Below the pieces are notes generated by a model. That model was given only the letters and a program-made list of their open reading frames with translations, searched no databases and was not told the origin of the DNA. Both the position numbers and the translations under genes were made by a program. This document shows, one piece after another, positions 13,175 to 22,100 of a DNA stretch of 64,000 nucleotides (positions are counted from its first letter, which is position 1; every line of letters begins with the position of its first letter). The DNA lies in the NCBI RefSeq assembly GCF_014199525.1, contig NZ_JACHNU010000007.1, forward strand, positions 186,001 through 250,000, given 5' to 3'. The stretch is from Conexibacter arvalis. GTDB taxonomy: Bacteria > Actinomycetota > Thermoleophilia > Solirubrobacterales > Solirubrobacteraceae.

Positions 13175-13803
13175 GGCGTGGTGCCTCCCTGGCCCGGGGC
13201 GAGCGCGCCGCCGGGGGTGCCCTGGTTGACGTCGGGCACGTCGCTGCCGGGCGCGGTGCCGCCGCCGCTGTCCGGCGGGGTCGCGCCGCCGCCGCTGTCG
13301 GGCGGGGTCGTGCCGCCGCCGGTGTCGGGCGGCGTCGTCGTGCCGCCGCCCGTGTCGGGCGGGGTGGTCGTCGTTCCGCCGCCGTCGCTCGGCGTCGTCG
13401 ACGTCGTCTGCGGGGGCGTCTCCTGCTGCGGCGTCGTGTCGACCGGCGGAGTGACGACCTCGGTCTGGGTCTCGACCGTCGTGGAGACCTCCTCGCAGGA
13501 GTCGGGGATCAGCTCCTCGATCGTCCCGACGCCGTCGCGGAGGTTGCGGATCAGTCTCGGGTCGACGTCTTCGGATGAGAGGCCGTCGACCTGGCGCTGG
13601 ACTCTCGCGACGGCCGCCTCGGCGTCGTCGACGGAACCGCGCGCGCACGCCGCGGAGACGCCATCGAGGGCGCTGTCGAGGCTGCTCGCGCGATCGCCGG
13701 GCAGGAGACCGTTGCTGTCTCCGCACGCGACGAGGATTGCGGCGGCGCAGCCCAACACGCCGATCACGATGGCTTTGGAGAACCTGCTGAGGGCAAAGCG
13801 CAT
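13171..13803 (-). CDS. Putative lipoprotein with Pro/Thr/Gly-rich repeat tail
   Basis: A 210-residue protein. Residues 1-26 form a lipoprotein signal peptide with lipobox LVAC (Cys27), then a helical segment of about 90 residues (SSLDSALDGVSAACARGSV...) with a possible disulfide pair (Cys near 53 and 102), then a wall-spanning type tail of TPPDTGGGTT-like repeats. It overlaps the start of the Ser/Thr kinase gene by four bases, so an envelope sensor or ligand-binding role for that kinase is plausible. No named family recognised. Confidence 0.75.
   Translation of the reverse strand: MRFALSRFSKAIVIGVLGCAAAILVACGDSNGLLPGDRASSLDSALDGVSAACARGSVDDAEAAVARVQRQVDGLSSEDVDPRLIRNLRDGVGTIEELIPDSCEEVSTTVETQTEVVTPPVDTTPQQETPPQTTSTTPSDGGGTTTTPPDTGGGTTTPPDTGGGTTPPDSGGGATPPDSGGGTAPGSDVPDVNQGTPGGALAPGQGGTTP
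13250..13385 (-). repeat. Tandem 27-33 bp repeats coding PPD[T/S]GGG units
   Basis: Four to five units with the core CCGCCGCCNGTGTCGGGCGG (plus-strand reading) encode TTPPDTGGG or TPPDSGGG. They lie in the C-terminal tail of the lipoprotein, a place where repeat number commonly varies between strains. Confidence 0.7.
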
Positions 13804-13815
13804 CGGCCCTCCATC

Positions 13816-14547
13816 CTACTGACCGTGCGGCAGACGCTCCGCGAGGGAGTCGGGGAGGCGCGCCGCGCGGATCGCCGCCGCGGCGCCCGCGACGTCGTAC
13901 TCGGTCCGGTGCCAGACGGCCGTCCAGGCGTCGGTGTCGAGCATCAGCCACGCCGCGCGCGGGTCGCCGTCGCGCGGTTGGCCGACGCTGCCGGGGTTGA
14001 GCAGCCATTGGCCGTGCGAGACGTCGAGCTCGGTGCCGCCAGGACGCTTCTCGCCGGTCGCCGGGACGCCGAGCGAGCGCGTGTACGCCAAGGCGACGTG
14101 CGAGTGCCCGACGAGCGCGACGCGCTGGGCCATCACGTCGAAGCAGAGCTCGGCCTGCAGCGGGGAGAGGACGTACTCCCACACGGGGTCGCGCGGGCTG
14201 GCGTGGTAGAGCGCGGCCGCCTCGTCGAGCTTCTGCGGCTCGAGCGTCGCGAGGTAGTCGAGGTTCTCCGGCGTGATCGCCTGCTGGGTCCAGCGGGCGG
14301 CCAGCTCGGCACCGCGCGAGAACTCGTCGAGCGGGATCGCGCCGCGCACCGCGAGGTCGTGGTTGCCGACGAGCGAGACGGTCGCGAAGCGGCGGATCAG
14401 CTCGACGCAGGCGTTCGGGTCGGCGCCGTAGCCGACGAGGTCGCCGAGGCACCACAGCTCGTCGGCGACCGCGGCCTCCACCGCGTCGAGCACGGCTTCG
14501 AGCGCCTGGCGGTTGCCGTGGATGTCTGAGACGACGGCGACGCGCAT
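13816..14547 (-). CDS. Calcineurin-like metallophosphoesterase (YfcE/MJ0936 type)
   Basis: A 243-residue dimetal phosphoesterase. All ligand motifs are visible: VVSDIHGN at residue 5, LGDLVGYGADP, VGNHD, and the C-terminal GHSHVAL. LNPGSVGQPRDGDPRAAW matches the family end motif that closes the active site. Relatives hydrolyse phosphodiesters or act on bis-nucleotides; the substrate cannot be told here. It precedes the kinase-lipoprotein pair on the same strand with a 12-base gap, so co-transcription is likely. Confidence 0.9.
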   Translation of the reverse strand: MRVAVVSDIHGNRQALEAVLDAVEAAVADELWCLGDLVGYGADPNACVELIRRFATVSLVGNHDLAVRGAIPLDEFSRGAELAARWTQQAITPENLDYLATLEPQKLDEAAALYHASPRDPVWEYVLSPLQAELCFDVMAQRVALVGHSHVALAYTRSLGVPATGEKRPGGTELDVSHGQWLLNPGSVGQPRDGDPRAAWLMLDTDAWTAVWHRTEYDVAGAAAAIRAARLPDSLAERLPHGQ

Positions 14548-14637
14548 GGGGGGAAGGGCAAGTCTCTCGCAGCGCGCCGGTCGGGCGCGCTGGTGCTATC
14601 CGGAGAAAGCTGGTGCGGGGGACCGTGCGCGCGGCGC

Positions 14638-14946
14638 TCAGCGCTCGCCGCGCGGGTCGTCCGGCCCGCCGAACTCGGGCAGGTTCTTGATGCCCTCGCT
14701 CGTCTGCCACTTCGAGTAGTTGTCCTCCATCGCGTCGATCAGCTCGCGCATGAAACGGGGGGAGAGGTTGACGCGCGAGACGACCACGCCGGGGATCTCG
14801 TCCTCGTCGACCTCGTGGTCGACGCGCGCGAACGTGATCGTGAACTCGTACTCGGAGTGGCTCACATTCGCGAAGTTGGAATACACCCCCGCCATGATCT
14901 CCGGCGAGAAGTGGATGTTGATGTGGCGCTCTCGGTCGTCGTCCAT
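14638..14946 (-). CDS. DUF3467 family protein
   Basis: A 102-residue acidic protein. Its core INIHFSPEIMAGVYSNFANVSHSEYEFTITF followed by RVNLSPRFMRELIDAMEDNYSKWQ is the DUF3467 signature, a small family of unknown function found in many bacterial phyla. ATG 14946 is within CCATGG, which also supplies an ATG on the opposite strand next to rlmH. No signal peptide or cysteines. Function unknown. Confidence 0.85.
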   Translation of the reverse strand: MDDDRERHINIHFSPEIMAGVYSNFANVSHSEYEFTITFARVDHEVDEDEIPGVVVSRVNLSPRFMRELIDAMEDNYSKWQTSEGIKNLPEFGGPDDPRGER

Positions 14947-14965
14947 GGGGCCTAGTATCGCAGTC

Positions 14966-15370
14966 GTGCGGATCACCGTTCTGGCCGTCGGCAAATTGCG
15001 GCCCCCCTTCGCCGACGACGTCCAGCACTACCAGAAGCTGCTCGCGCGCCATGCGCGCGTGGAGCTGGTGGAGGTGCGCGAGGACGAGCAGGTCGCAAGA
15101 CGCATCCCGGAGCGGGCGTACGTCTCGCTGCTCGACATCGGCGGCAGGGCCTACGACTCCGTCTCCTTCAGCCGCTTCCTGGAGGAGCGGCGCCAGAGCG
15201 GCAGGGACCTCTGCTTCGTCGTCGGCGGCCCGTACGGGCTCCAGATCGACGCCGACCACAGACTGTCGCTCGGCGCGCTGACGCTCCCGCATCAGCTCGC
15301 GCGCGTCGTCCTGCTGGAGCAGATCTACCGCGGGCACAAGATCCTCGCGAACGAGCCGTACCACTACTGA
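14966..15370 (+). CDS. rlmH: 23S rRNA (pseudouridine1915-N3)-methyltransferase RlmH
   Basis: SPOUT-class SAM-dependent methyltransferase that modifies pseudouridine 1915 in helix 69 once 70S ribosomes have formed. The GTG start at 14966 yields VRITVLAVGKLR, matching the family N-terminus; ATG 14945 would add seven residues. The knot motif FVVGGPYGL and the C-terminal LEQIYRGHKILANEPYHY are present. At 134 residues it is shorter than the usual ~155, the middle having a compact region between RPPFADDVQHYQKLL and the knot. Confidence 0.92.
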   Translation: MRITVLAVGKLRPPFADDVQHYQKLLARHARVELVEVREDEQVARRIPERAYVSLLDIGGRAYDSVSFSRFLEERRQSGRDLCFVVGGPYGLQIDADHRLSLGALTLPHQLARVVLLEQIYRGHKILANEPYHY

Positions 15371-15453
15371 GGGCGCCTGAGGCCGCACCCGTGCGCGCGT
15401 GCGCGCCGGCGCCGGCGCGCCGTGCGCCCAGCCGCGCCGATACCCTCCGAACG

Positions 15454-17115
15454 GTGACCCCGCTCCAGCATCTGAGAGCCGCCGTCGAGGACGCCTCCGC
15501 CGCCCTGCGCGGCGACGGGGCCGCGGCGGGTGGCGCCCCGACCGTCGAGCGCCCGAGACGGGACGGCTTCGGCGACTACTCGACCAATGCCGCGATGCTG
15601 CTCGCGCCGGCCGTCGGCAGACCGCCGCGCGAGATCGCCGAGCGCCTCGGCGACGCGCTGCGCGAGTCGCTCGGCGGCGCGCTGGAGCGCTACGAGGTCG
15701 CCGGGCCGGGCTTCCTCAACCTCTTCCTCGCCGACGGCTGGTTCGCCGACGCGCTGGCGCACGTCCTCGCCGCCGGTGACGCGTTCGGCTCCGGCGGCGC
15801 GTCCGCGCCGGAGCGGATCCTCGTCGAGTTCGTCTCCGCCAACCCGACCGGCCCGGTCGTCGCGGCGAGCGGCCGCCACGCCGCCTACGGCGACGCGCTC
15901 GCGCGGATCCTTGGCTTCCACGGCCATGAGGTCGCGCGCGAGTACTACCTCAACGACGCCGGCTCGCAGGTCCGCAAGCTCGGCGAGTCGGTCCGCGCGC
16001 GGGCGCGCGGCGAGGAGGTGCCGGAGGGCGGGTACGAGGGCGACTACGTGATCGAGCTGGCGCGGGAGATCCCCGACGCCGCCGACGGCGACCCCGACGA
16101 GCTGGCCTCGATCGCGGTCGGGCTGATGTACGAGCGGATCAAGGCGACGCTGGAGCGCTACGGCGTCACGTACGACCGCTTCTTCAGCGAGAGATCGCTC
16201 TACGACGGCGAGCCGAGCCCGGTGCAGCGGGCGCAGGCGCAGCTCGACCGGCTCGGCCACACCTACCGCCACGACGGCGCGCTGTGGCTGCGGACGACGA
16301 CGTTCGGCGACGACAAGGACCGCGTCCTGGAGCGCTCCAACGGCGAGCCGACCTACTTCGCCTCCGACGTCGCGTATCTGGAGAGCAAGCGCGACCGCGG
16401 CTTCACGCGCCAGCTGAACGTGTTCGGGGCCGACCACCACGGCTACGTGGCGCGGCTGAAGGCGGCGATGGAGGCGCTCGGCGGCGATCCCGAGACGCTC
16501 GAGATCCTGATCATGCGGCTGGTCCATTTCGTCGAGGGCGGCGAGCGGGAGAAGATGTCCAAGCGCCGCGGCGTCTTCACGACGCTCGACGAGCTGATCG
16601 ACGAGCTGGGCGTCGACGCGACCCGCTTCTTCATGCTGCAGCGGTCGCACGACACCTCGCTCGATCTCGACCTCGACCTCGCGCGCAAGCAGTCGAGCGA
16701 GAACCCCGTCTACTACGTCCAGTACGCGCACGCGCGGATCGCGTCGATGCTGGAGAGAGCCGGCGAGCAGGTCGTCGCCGACGCGCTCGCGGCCGCGGAG
16801 GCCGGCACGACCGGGCGCCGCGAGCCGCTCGACCCGGCCGAGCGGACGCTGACGAAGAAGCTGCTCGCCTTCCCTGCCGAGGTCGGCGAGGCGGCCGACA
16901 AGCGCGCGCCGCACCGGCTGACCGCGTACGCGCTCGAGCTGGCGCAGGACTTCACCGCCTTCTACCGCGACTGCCGCGTGCTCGGCGCGGAGGGCGAGGG
17001 CGTCGAGGCCCACCGGATCGCGCTGTCGGTGGCGACGAAGCGGACGATCGCGCGGGCGCTCGGCCTGCTCGGCGTCAGCGCGCCCGACGAGATGGCGCGC
17101 GAGCACGACGCCTGA
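15454..17115 (+). CDS. argS: Arginyl-tRNA synthetase with degenerate HIGH motif
   Basis: Class I synthetase charging tRNA-Arg, 553 residues, GTG start at 15454. The N-terminal Add1 domain, FVSANPTGP, YYLNDAGSQV, EKMSKRRG (Lys367-Lys370) and the C-terminal DALR helical bundle are all present. The ATP-binding HIGH signature, normally of the type HLGH after NPTGP, is VAAS here (residues 136-139), followed by the otherwise conserved GRHAAYGD. No second argS lies in the window. The rest is full length and well conserved, so this is probably a lineage-specific active variant rather than decay. Confidence 0.93.
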   Translation: MTPLQHLRAAVEDASAALRGDGAAAGGAPTVERPRRDGFGDYSTNAAMLLAPAVGRPPREIAERLGDALRESLGGALERYEVAGPGFLNLFLADGWFADALAHVLAAGDAFGSGGASAPERILVEFVSANPTGPVVAASGRHAAYGDALARILGFHGHEVAREYYLNDAGSQVRKLGESVRARARGEEVPEGGYEGDYVIELAREIPDAADGDPDELASIAVGLMYERIKATLERYGVTYDRFFSERSLYDGEPSPVQRAQAQLDRLGHTYRHDGALWLRTTTFGDDKDRVLERSNGEPTYFASDVAYLESKRDRGFTRQLNVFGADHHGYVARLKAAMEALGGDPETLEILIMRLVHFVEGGEREKMSKRRGVFTTLDELIDELGVDATRFFMLQRSHDTSLDLDLDLARKQSSENPVYYVQYAHARIASMLERAGEQVVADALAAAEAGTTGRREPLDPAERTLTKKLLAFPAEVGEAADKRAPHRLTAYALELAQDFTAFYRDCRVLGAEGEGVEAHRIALSVATKRTIARALGLLGVSAPDEMAREHDA

Positions 17116-17126
17116 GGGTGCACGTG

Positions 17127-17157
17127 GGCTCGCGGGTGGCTACGGCGCCCGCGAGCC
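17127..17157. terminator. Bidirectional terminator between argS and ccmH
   Basis: GGCTCGCGGG (17127-17136) and CCCGCGAGCC (17148-17157) make a perfect 10-bp stem with an 11-base loop between two convergent genes. Confidence 0.55.
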
Positions 17158-17190
17158 GGCCGGGCGAGGCCCGCCCGCTCGTCCGCCGCG

Positions 17191-17688
17191 TCAGTCGTAG
17201 CGCTTGAGGTCCTCGTCGAGCCGGCGCGCGTCCTCGTCGCTCAGCTCGGGGCCGAGCGCCGTCGGCTCGGCGCCGGCGAAGGCGCGGGCGCGGCGGCGCC
17301 AGCGCGGGAGGAAGATCGCGGCGAGCGCGAGCGCGACGGCCACGACCGCGACCGGGACGACGTAGACGGCGACGTTGAAGCCGTCCTCCTCGGGGAGGGC
17401 GAGCACCGCCTTCCCGTACTCGTCGACGAGCGCGCTCTTGATCTCGTCGGTCGTCATCCCCGCGGCGATCATCCCTCTGATCAGCTCGCGCTGTCTCTCG
17501 GCCTGCGGGCCGCCGGCGACGGCGAGCGAGGTTCTGCAGGTGACGCACATCACCTGGCTCTCGATCTCGTAGAGCGTCGTCTTCGGCGTCGTGTCGGCAC
17601 GCTGGGCGAGCGCGCCGGCCGGCGCGAGCGCGAGGATCGTCAGCAGCGCGGCGAGCAGGGAGCTGGCGATGGCGAGGCGGCGGCTCAT
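17191..17688 (-). CDS. CcmH-type cytochrome c biogenesis protein
   Basis: A 165-residue thiol protein of cytochrome c maturation that handles apocytochrome cysteines outside the membrane. It has a signal peptide (residues 1-28), the CxxC pair in VMCVTCRTSLA (Cys48/Cys51; canonical proteins have LRCxVC), the helical motif RELIRGMIAAGMTTDEIKSALVDEYG, then a membrane helix (~112-132) and a basic cytoplasmic tail. ATG 17688 overlaps the stop of the TlpA gene (ATGA). Together they look like the reductive arm of heme ligation. Confidence 0.88.
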   Translation of the reverse strand: MSRRLAIASSLLAALLTILALAPAGALAQRADTTPKTTLYEIESQVMCVTCRTSLAVAGGPQAERQRELIRGMIAAGMTTDEIKSALVDEYGKAVLALPEEDGFNVAVYVVPVAVVAVALALAAIFLPRWRRRARAFAGAEPTALGPELSDEDARRLDEDLKRYD

Positions 17689-18233
17689 TGCTGCTCGGCG
17701 AGGAGCGGGGCGAGATGGTCGTCGACCCATCTCTGCGTGATCTGCTGGCGCTGGAGGGCGGTGATCCGGCCCTGCTCGTCGATCACGAACGTCTCGGGCA
17801 GGCCCTTGACCTCGAACGACTTCGAGAACGATCTGTCCACGTCGCGCAGGACGGGGAACCTGACGCCGTGGTCGTCGACGAACCGCTGCGTGTCGCCTCT
17901 GGCGTCATCGACGGCGACCCCGATCACCGTGCCGCCCCTGGCCTCCAGCTGGCGCTGGACTCTGTTGAGCAGCGGCGCCTCCTCCTCGCACGGCGGGCAC
18001 CAGGAGGCGAAGAAGTTGACGACGACGACTCTGCCTCTGTGGTTGGCGAGCGCGTCGGTGCCGCCGCCGTCGAGCCGGTTGAGCGTGACGCTCTGCGCCG
18101 CGGGCTTCTCGCCGCGCGCGATCGCCTGGTCGAGCGACGAGTCGTCCGTCGTCTGCAGCACGCCGAAGATCAGCAGGGCGACGAGCGCGACCGCGAGGGC
18201 GGCGACGAGACCAGGGACGGCGATGCGGCGCAT
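17685..18233 (-). CDS. TlpA/CcmG-like membrane-anchored thioredoxin
   Basis: A 182-residue thiol-disulfide oxidoreductase with an N-terminal anchor (VPGLVAALAVALVALLIFGVL) and an exported thioredoxin domain with VVNFFASWCPPCEEEAP (Cys79/Cys82) and the cis-proline region KGLPETFVID. It probably reduces CcmH or apocytochrome c. ATG 18233 is chosen because GGAGG sits eight bases upstream; a TTG four codons earlier lacks a site. Arginines in the exported domain are often AGA (HRGRV, LNR, DARG), unusual for this genome. Confidence 0.9.
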   Translation of the reverse strand: MRRIAVPGLVAALAVALVALLIFGVLQTTDDSSLDQAIARGEKPAAQSVTLNRLDGGGTDALANHRGRVVVVNFFASWCPPCEEEAPLLNRVQRQLEARGGTVIGVAVDDARGDTQRFVDDHGVRFPVLRDVDRSFSKSFEVKGLPETFVIDEQGRITALQRQQITQRWVDDHLAPLLAEQQ

Positions 18234-18263
18234 GAGGGCCTCCAAGAGTAGTGGTCGGGCGGC

Positions 18264-18830
18264 TCAGCCGCTGGGCTCGTCGGTCGGCGCGTGGACGAGT
18301 GCCCGGTCGCCGAGCGGCCCGTCGAGCACGATCGTCGCCTGGTGCGCCTCGGCATAGCCGAACCACCCGCCCTCCGGCGGGTCGAAGCGCGCCAGCACCG
18401 TCACGAACACCTGCGAGGCGGTCTCGCGCACGTCGATGCGGGCGAGCGTCTCGTATCTGCCGACCAGCGAGAAGCCGATCCGCAGCTCGGTCGCGTCCGG
18501 CTCGGGCTCGCCGTCGAGCAGCTCCCACGCGACGGAGCGGAAGGGCGAGCCGGGTGTGGCGGCCTCGGCGTTATGGACCGCCTCCTTTGGCTCCGGCGTT
18601 GCGTTGGTCGTGGTCTCACCCTCGACCTGAGGGTGAGGTGTGGGGTCAGGATCGCCGCTGCGGTCGGCGATCACGACATCGTCCCTCGCTTCCGCCGGTG
18701 TGAGGGCCGATGTTGCTGGCTGGGAGACATAACGCGGCGGCGCCGGCGGCATCCGACGCCGCGACCGGCGCACGAGCGCGACCACGGCGGCCGCTGCCGT
18801 CAGCAGGAGGGGGAGGGCGCGACGACGCAT
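18264..18830 (-). CDS. Hypothetical exported or anchored protein
   Basis: A 188-residue protein with a short hydrophobic N-terminus (LPLLLTAAAAVVALV) followed by arginines, a low-complexity acidic/Thr linker, and a folded C-terminal part (~95-185) predicted to be mostly beta: WELLDGEPEPDATELRIGFSLVGRYETLARIDVRE...VTVLARF. No family recognised. It precedes the TlpA-CcmH pair on the same strand by 30 bp, so it is probably in their operon. GC drops in the linker. Confidence 0.6.
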   Translation of the reverse strand: MRRRALPLLLTAAAAVVALVRRSRRRMPPAPPRYVSQPATSALTPAEARDDVVIADRSGDPDPTPHPQVEGETTTNATPEPKEAVHNAEAATPGSPFRSVAWELLDGEPEPDATELRIGFSLVGRYETLARIDVRETASQVFVTVLARFDPPEGGWFGYAEAHQATIVLDGPLGDRALVHAPTDEPSG

Positions 18831-18892
18831 GCGCGAAGCCTACGACCCCGACGCCCCTCGCCCCGTCGCTCCCGATACACTCCGGGTCCCAC

Positions 18893-18965
18893 GCGGACGT
18901 AGCTCAGTTGGTAGAGCGTCGGCTTCCCAAGCCGAAGGTCGCGGGTTCGAGGCCCGTCGTCCGCT
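18893..18965 (+). tRNA. tRNA-Gly (anticodon CCC)
   Basis: A complete cloverleaf: acceptor GCGGACG (18893-18899) pairs with CGTCCGC (18958-18964), D-arm GCTC/GAGC, anticodon stem TCGGC/GCCGA with loop TTCCCAA (anticodon CCC at 18926-18928), T-arm with GGTTCGA, discriminator T. CCA is not encoded. It reads GGG. It borders the lower-GC accessory patch; tRNA-Gly genes are common integration sites. Confidence 0.96.
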
Positions 18966-18971
18966 CTCATT

Positions 18972-18997
18972 GAAAGCCCCGGTGATTCGGGGCTTTC
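18972..18997 (+). terminator. Terminator downstream of tRNA-Gly
   Basis: GAAAGCCCCG (18972-18981) and CGGGGCTTTC (18988-18997) form a perfect 10-bp stem with a six-base loop, seven bases after the tRNA. Confidence 0.75.
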
Positions 18998-19035
18998 GGC
19001 GTTTCGGGGTGGTGTTGGGGCGCTTCGCGGGGCGA

Positions 19036-19058
19036 GGGAGTACCAGCAGGGAGTACCA
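19036..19058 (+). repeat. Direct repeat GGGAGTACCA between tRNA-Gly and the SIR2-NACHT gene
   Basis: GGGAGTACCA occurs at 19036-19045 and 19049-19058, 13 bp apart. Placed between the tRNA and the accessory gene, it could be a remnant of a recombination site or a regulator site. No further copy was noticed in the window. Confidence 0.35.
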
Positions 19059-19106
19059 AACGGCGTTTCTGGCGGCTTCGGCCGGTACGTTCCTCGTCTC
19101 GACGCG

Positions 19107-22100
19107 GTGGCAGATATTGATCTGACATCTCCTTGGCCGGGCTTGCCGATATCGCGCCTTCTGCGATCGCCGAGCGTCGTGCCGCTGCTCGGCGCCGGCA
19201 TGAGCGTGGAGGCAGGTCTTCCTTTGGGCAAGGAACTCGCCGCTTGGATTCGCTGCCACGAGCTTGCCCGCGGGCTCGACTTCTCGTTACTCGGTGCCGC
19301 TTCGGAGGATCCGACCGCCGTCCTTGATGTCGTCGATGACCACCGCGCCGAGTCGGTCCCCGCCATCCTGGACGATCTGCGGGCCTGGCTGGCGAGTCTG
19401 TGCAGACAAGCCGAGGTGCCGGAGCCCCTCCGTCACCTGGCACATGTCCCCGGACGGCTTGTGCTGACGCTGAACTACGACGACCTGCTGGAGCGCGCGG
19501 CTGAGGAGGAAGGGCGACCCGTGCGCAGCGTGACCCGTGAGCAGCTGCCGCGCCTGATTGGGGCTGGAGCGCCGCTCGCCGAGGACCCCCTGCACGTTGT
19601 CCACCTTCATGGCTCTGTTCGATCTCCGGAACGGTTCGTGCTCGATGGAATCAGCTACGCGAAGGTCTCAGCTGACGAGGACCTTGCAGTGCTGTTCGGC
19701 GGACTCGCGTTTCAGCGACGGAGCGTCTGCATCCTTGGAACTCCTCTGGCCGAGCTGCACTTGGCAAGCCTGTTCCGGCGTTATCGCGGACCGCAGCGCC
19801 ACGTGATCGTGTGCGAGGAGCAAGAGGCCGAGCAGATTCGAAACAACAGCGCGCCTTCGCTTCTGCGCCAGATCGACGGGATCGTTCCTTGCAGCTTTCC
19901 CGTAGGTCGTTTCGGAGTGCTGGCGCCTTTCTGTGCAGAGCTTGTGGAACAGGGCCGGCAAGCGGAGTCGGAGACGGCGCAGGCAACGCGACCAGTTGCG
20001 CCGCCGGTGGATCGACTCTACGTCGCCCGGAAGCTGTTGCCGCTCGGGGACTCGGAGGACCCTCGAATCGACCTCGCTCTCGGACGCATCTCAGTGGTGG
20101 ACGAAGATGAAGTGGCGGCAGCCTCGCGGGCCTTGATCATCGACTCGCCGGGCGCAGGTAAGACGGAGTTGCTCCGACGGTATGCGGCGCGATCTGGCAC
20201 CGATGAGGACACCGTGTACGTGCGCCTTCGCGGCGTCCGAGCGCTCACCGGCTCGACGGAAGCTCTCCTGACCGAGTGGCTGAACGCCGCCGACAGGGAA
20301 TTCGGACTGGTGGAGCCGAGCGCCGTTGTGTCCGGGGCGGCCGCGGTGCATTTGCTGCTCGACGCGTTGGACGAACAGCCTCCGAGCGTGCGCCGAGCGG
20401 CCGCTCTCGCGATCGACCGGGTCGCCAGAGCGTTCCCGAACGTGCGGATCACCGTTACGAGCCGTCCTACGAGCGCGCTGGACGCCTTCGGCGGGGAATG
20501 GCTGCGTTTCAAGCTCGTCTTCGACGACGAATGGGCTCAGACGTTCTTCAGCAGGGCCGGCCGTGACCGAGCAGCGTTCGACGCCGTTATGGCGTCAGCG
20601 CGCTCGACCGTCGCGCCGCTGCTCTCGAGCCCCTTCTTCCTTCGACGGCTTGCCGACATGCCAGAGCCAGAGCTCAAAGTGGCTGTGGCGAGGAACAACG
20701 CGCTCGACCTCGTGCTCTCGCTCCTCGACAAAACCATTGTGGAAGACCCGAACCTCGCGAACGTCTCTACCGCGGTTGCTGCATGGATGACCGATGTGGC
20801 GCTGCTCATGCAGCTGGGCGGGCGGCGGACGATGCCACGGCAGGCACTGGAGCGGATCACCAGACGCTTCGATCTCGGCGAGGTCTCGGTGCTCACCGAT
20901 CAACTCGTGGGACGCGCGCTCCTTGAGGAGAGCTCGGACGAGTGGTCCTTCGGGCACCGCCTGTTTGCGGACGCACTTGTCGCCCAGAGCCTCGTTGACA
21001 GAATGCCGAGCGATTGGCTCGACATCATCGCTCCGGTAGTCCATAGCCGCTCGGCTGTCCGCGAGGACTGGGATGCCGCGATCGCGTTCCTTTGCAGTGC
21101 CTCGGCAGACTGGCGAGCAGCGATTGCGCCGCGCGATCCTGCCGTGTCGGCGCGGACGACACCTGTGGAGGCGGACCAGTCTGAGCGACGAGCGGCGGTA
21201 CAGACACTGTGGAGTCGCGCGCACGAGCGCCAGATCTGGCTGAACGAGCGTGACAACGCCCCCGATGATGCTGAGATTGTGGCCAAACTCGTGGGCGCCG
21301 GCGGGCTCGACGACGAACGTGGCGCAATACACGCGGCCTTCCACTCCAGCAGTCGCTACGACCGGCTCAACGCGCTCGACGTTCTCGTCCGCATCGCGCC
21401 GTCGGAGCGGATCGAGCTGATCTCGCATGTGCTGCGGGACGAGACGGACTCGACCTTGCGCCGCAACGGTGCAGCTTGGGCCGAACGCTTTGGCCTGACG
21501 GAACTCGCGGACCTGGTCATCGCTCGCGCCTCGGCGCCAGCGGACGAGTCGGAAGAGGCCGACATGACGTCGATCGGCTTGCGCCTGACGGCGAAGGCGG
21601 ACCGGCTTGCCGTCGGTCGCGAACTGCTCGCGCGCGGCAACACGCATATTCGCGACTACCTGATCTTCGAGGATCTGCCTGCAATCGAACACGTTCGGTG
21701 GATCCGCGACATCCGGACAATGCGAGAAGACCACACGATCTATGGCGACAGAGAGAAGCTGCTCGAACTGCTGGAATCGCTTCGAGACCTCTCCGAGGAC
21801 GACGTGCTGCTCGTTGCGGAGGCGCTGGCTCTGACCCACGCATCCGCGCCGGAGGCCGTCACGTGGATCGGTAGTCATAGGTCTGTGGCCGCTCGAGCAC
21901 TGGTCGAGGTGCTCGTCGGCGGGCACCGATGGATATCGATTCGCGAACTGCTCGTAGCAGCCGGGAGCGAGGCGCTCGAACAAGCGGGATGCAGCGAAGA
22001 AGCGCTCAGCTGGGTTCGCCGGCAGGAGGCATCTCTACCGACTCGAGGACGTCGCGTCACTCCGCCGAATTGGGGCGAGCCGGTAGCCGACGCTCCAACC

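Noticed and set aside
13250-13385. Regular repeats considered as a CRISPR-like array
   Set aside because: Units of 27-33 bp are contiguous, lack spacers and code in frame for a Pro/Thr/Gly tail.
14944-14949. ATG on the plus strand at 14945 as the rlmH start
   Set aside because: It adds MGPSIAV before the family-type start; GTG 14966 gives the conserved RITVLAVGKL N-terminus.
15364-17106. Minus-strand ORF of 580 codons opposite argS
   Set aside because: Shadow frame typical of 70%+ GC coding DNA; argS motifs on the other strand are decisive.
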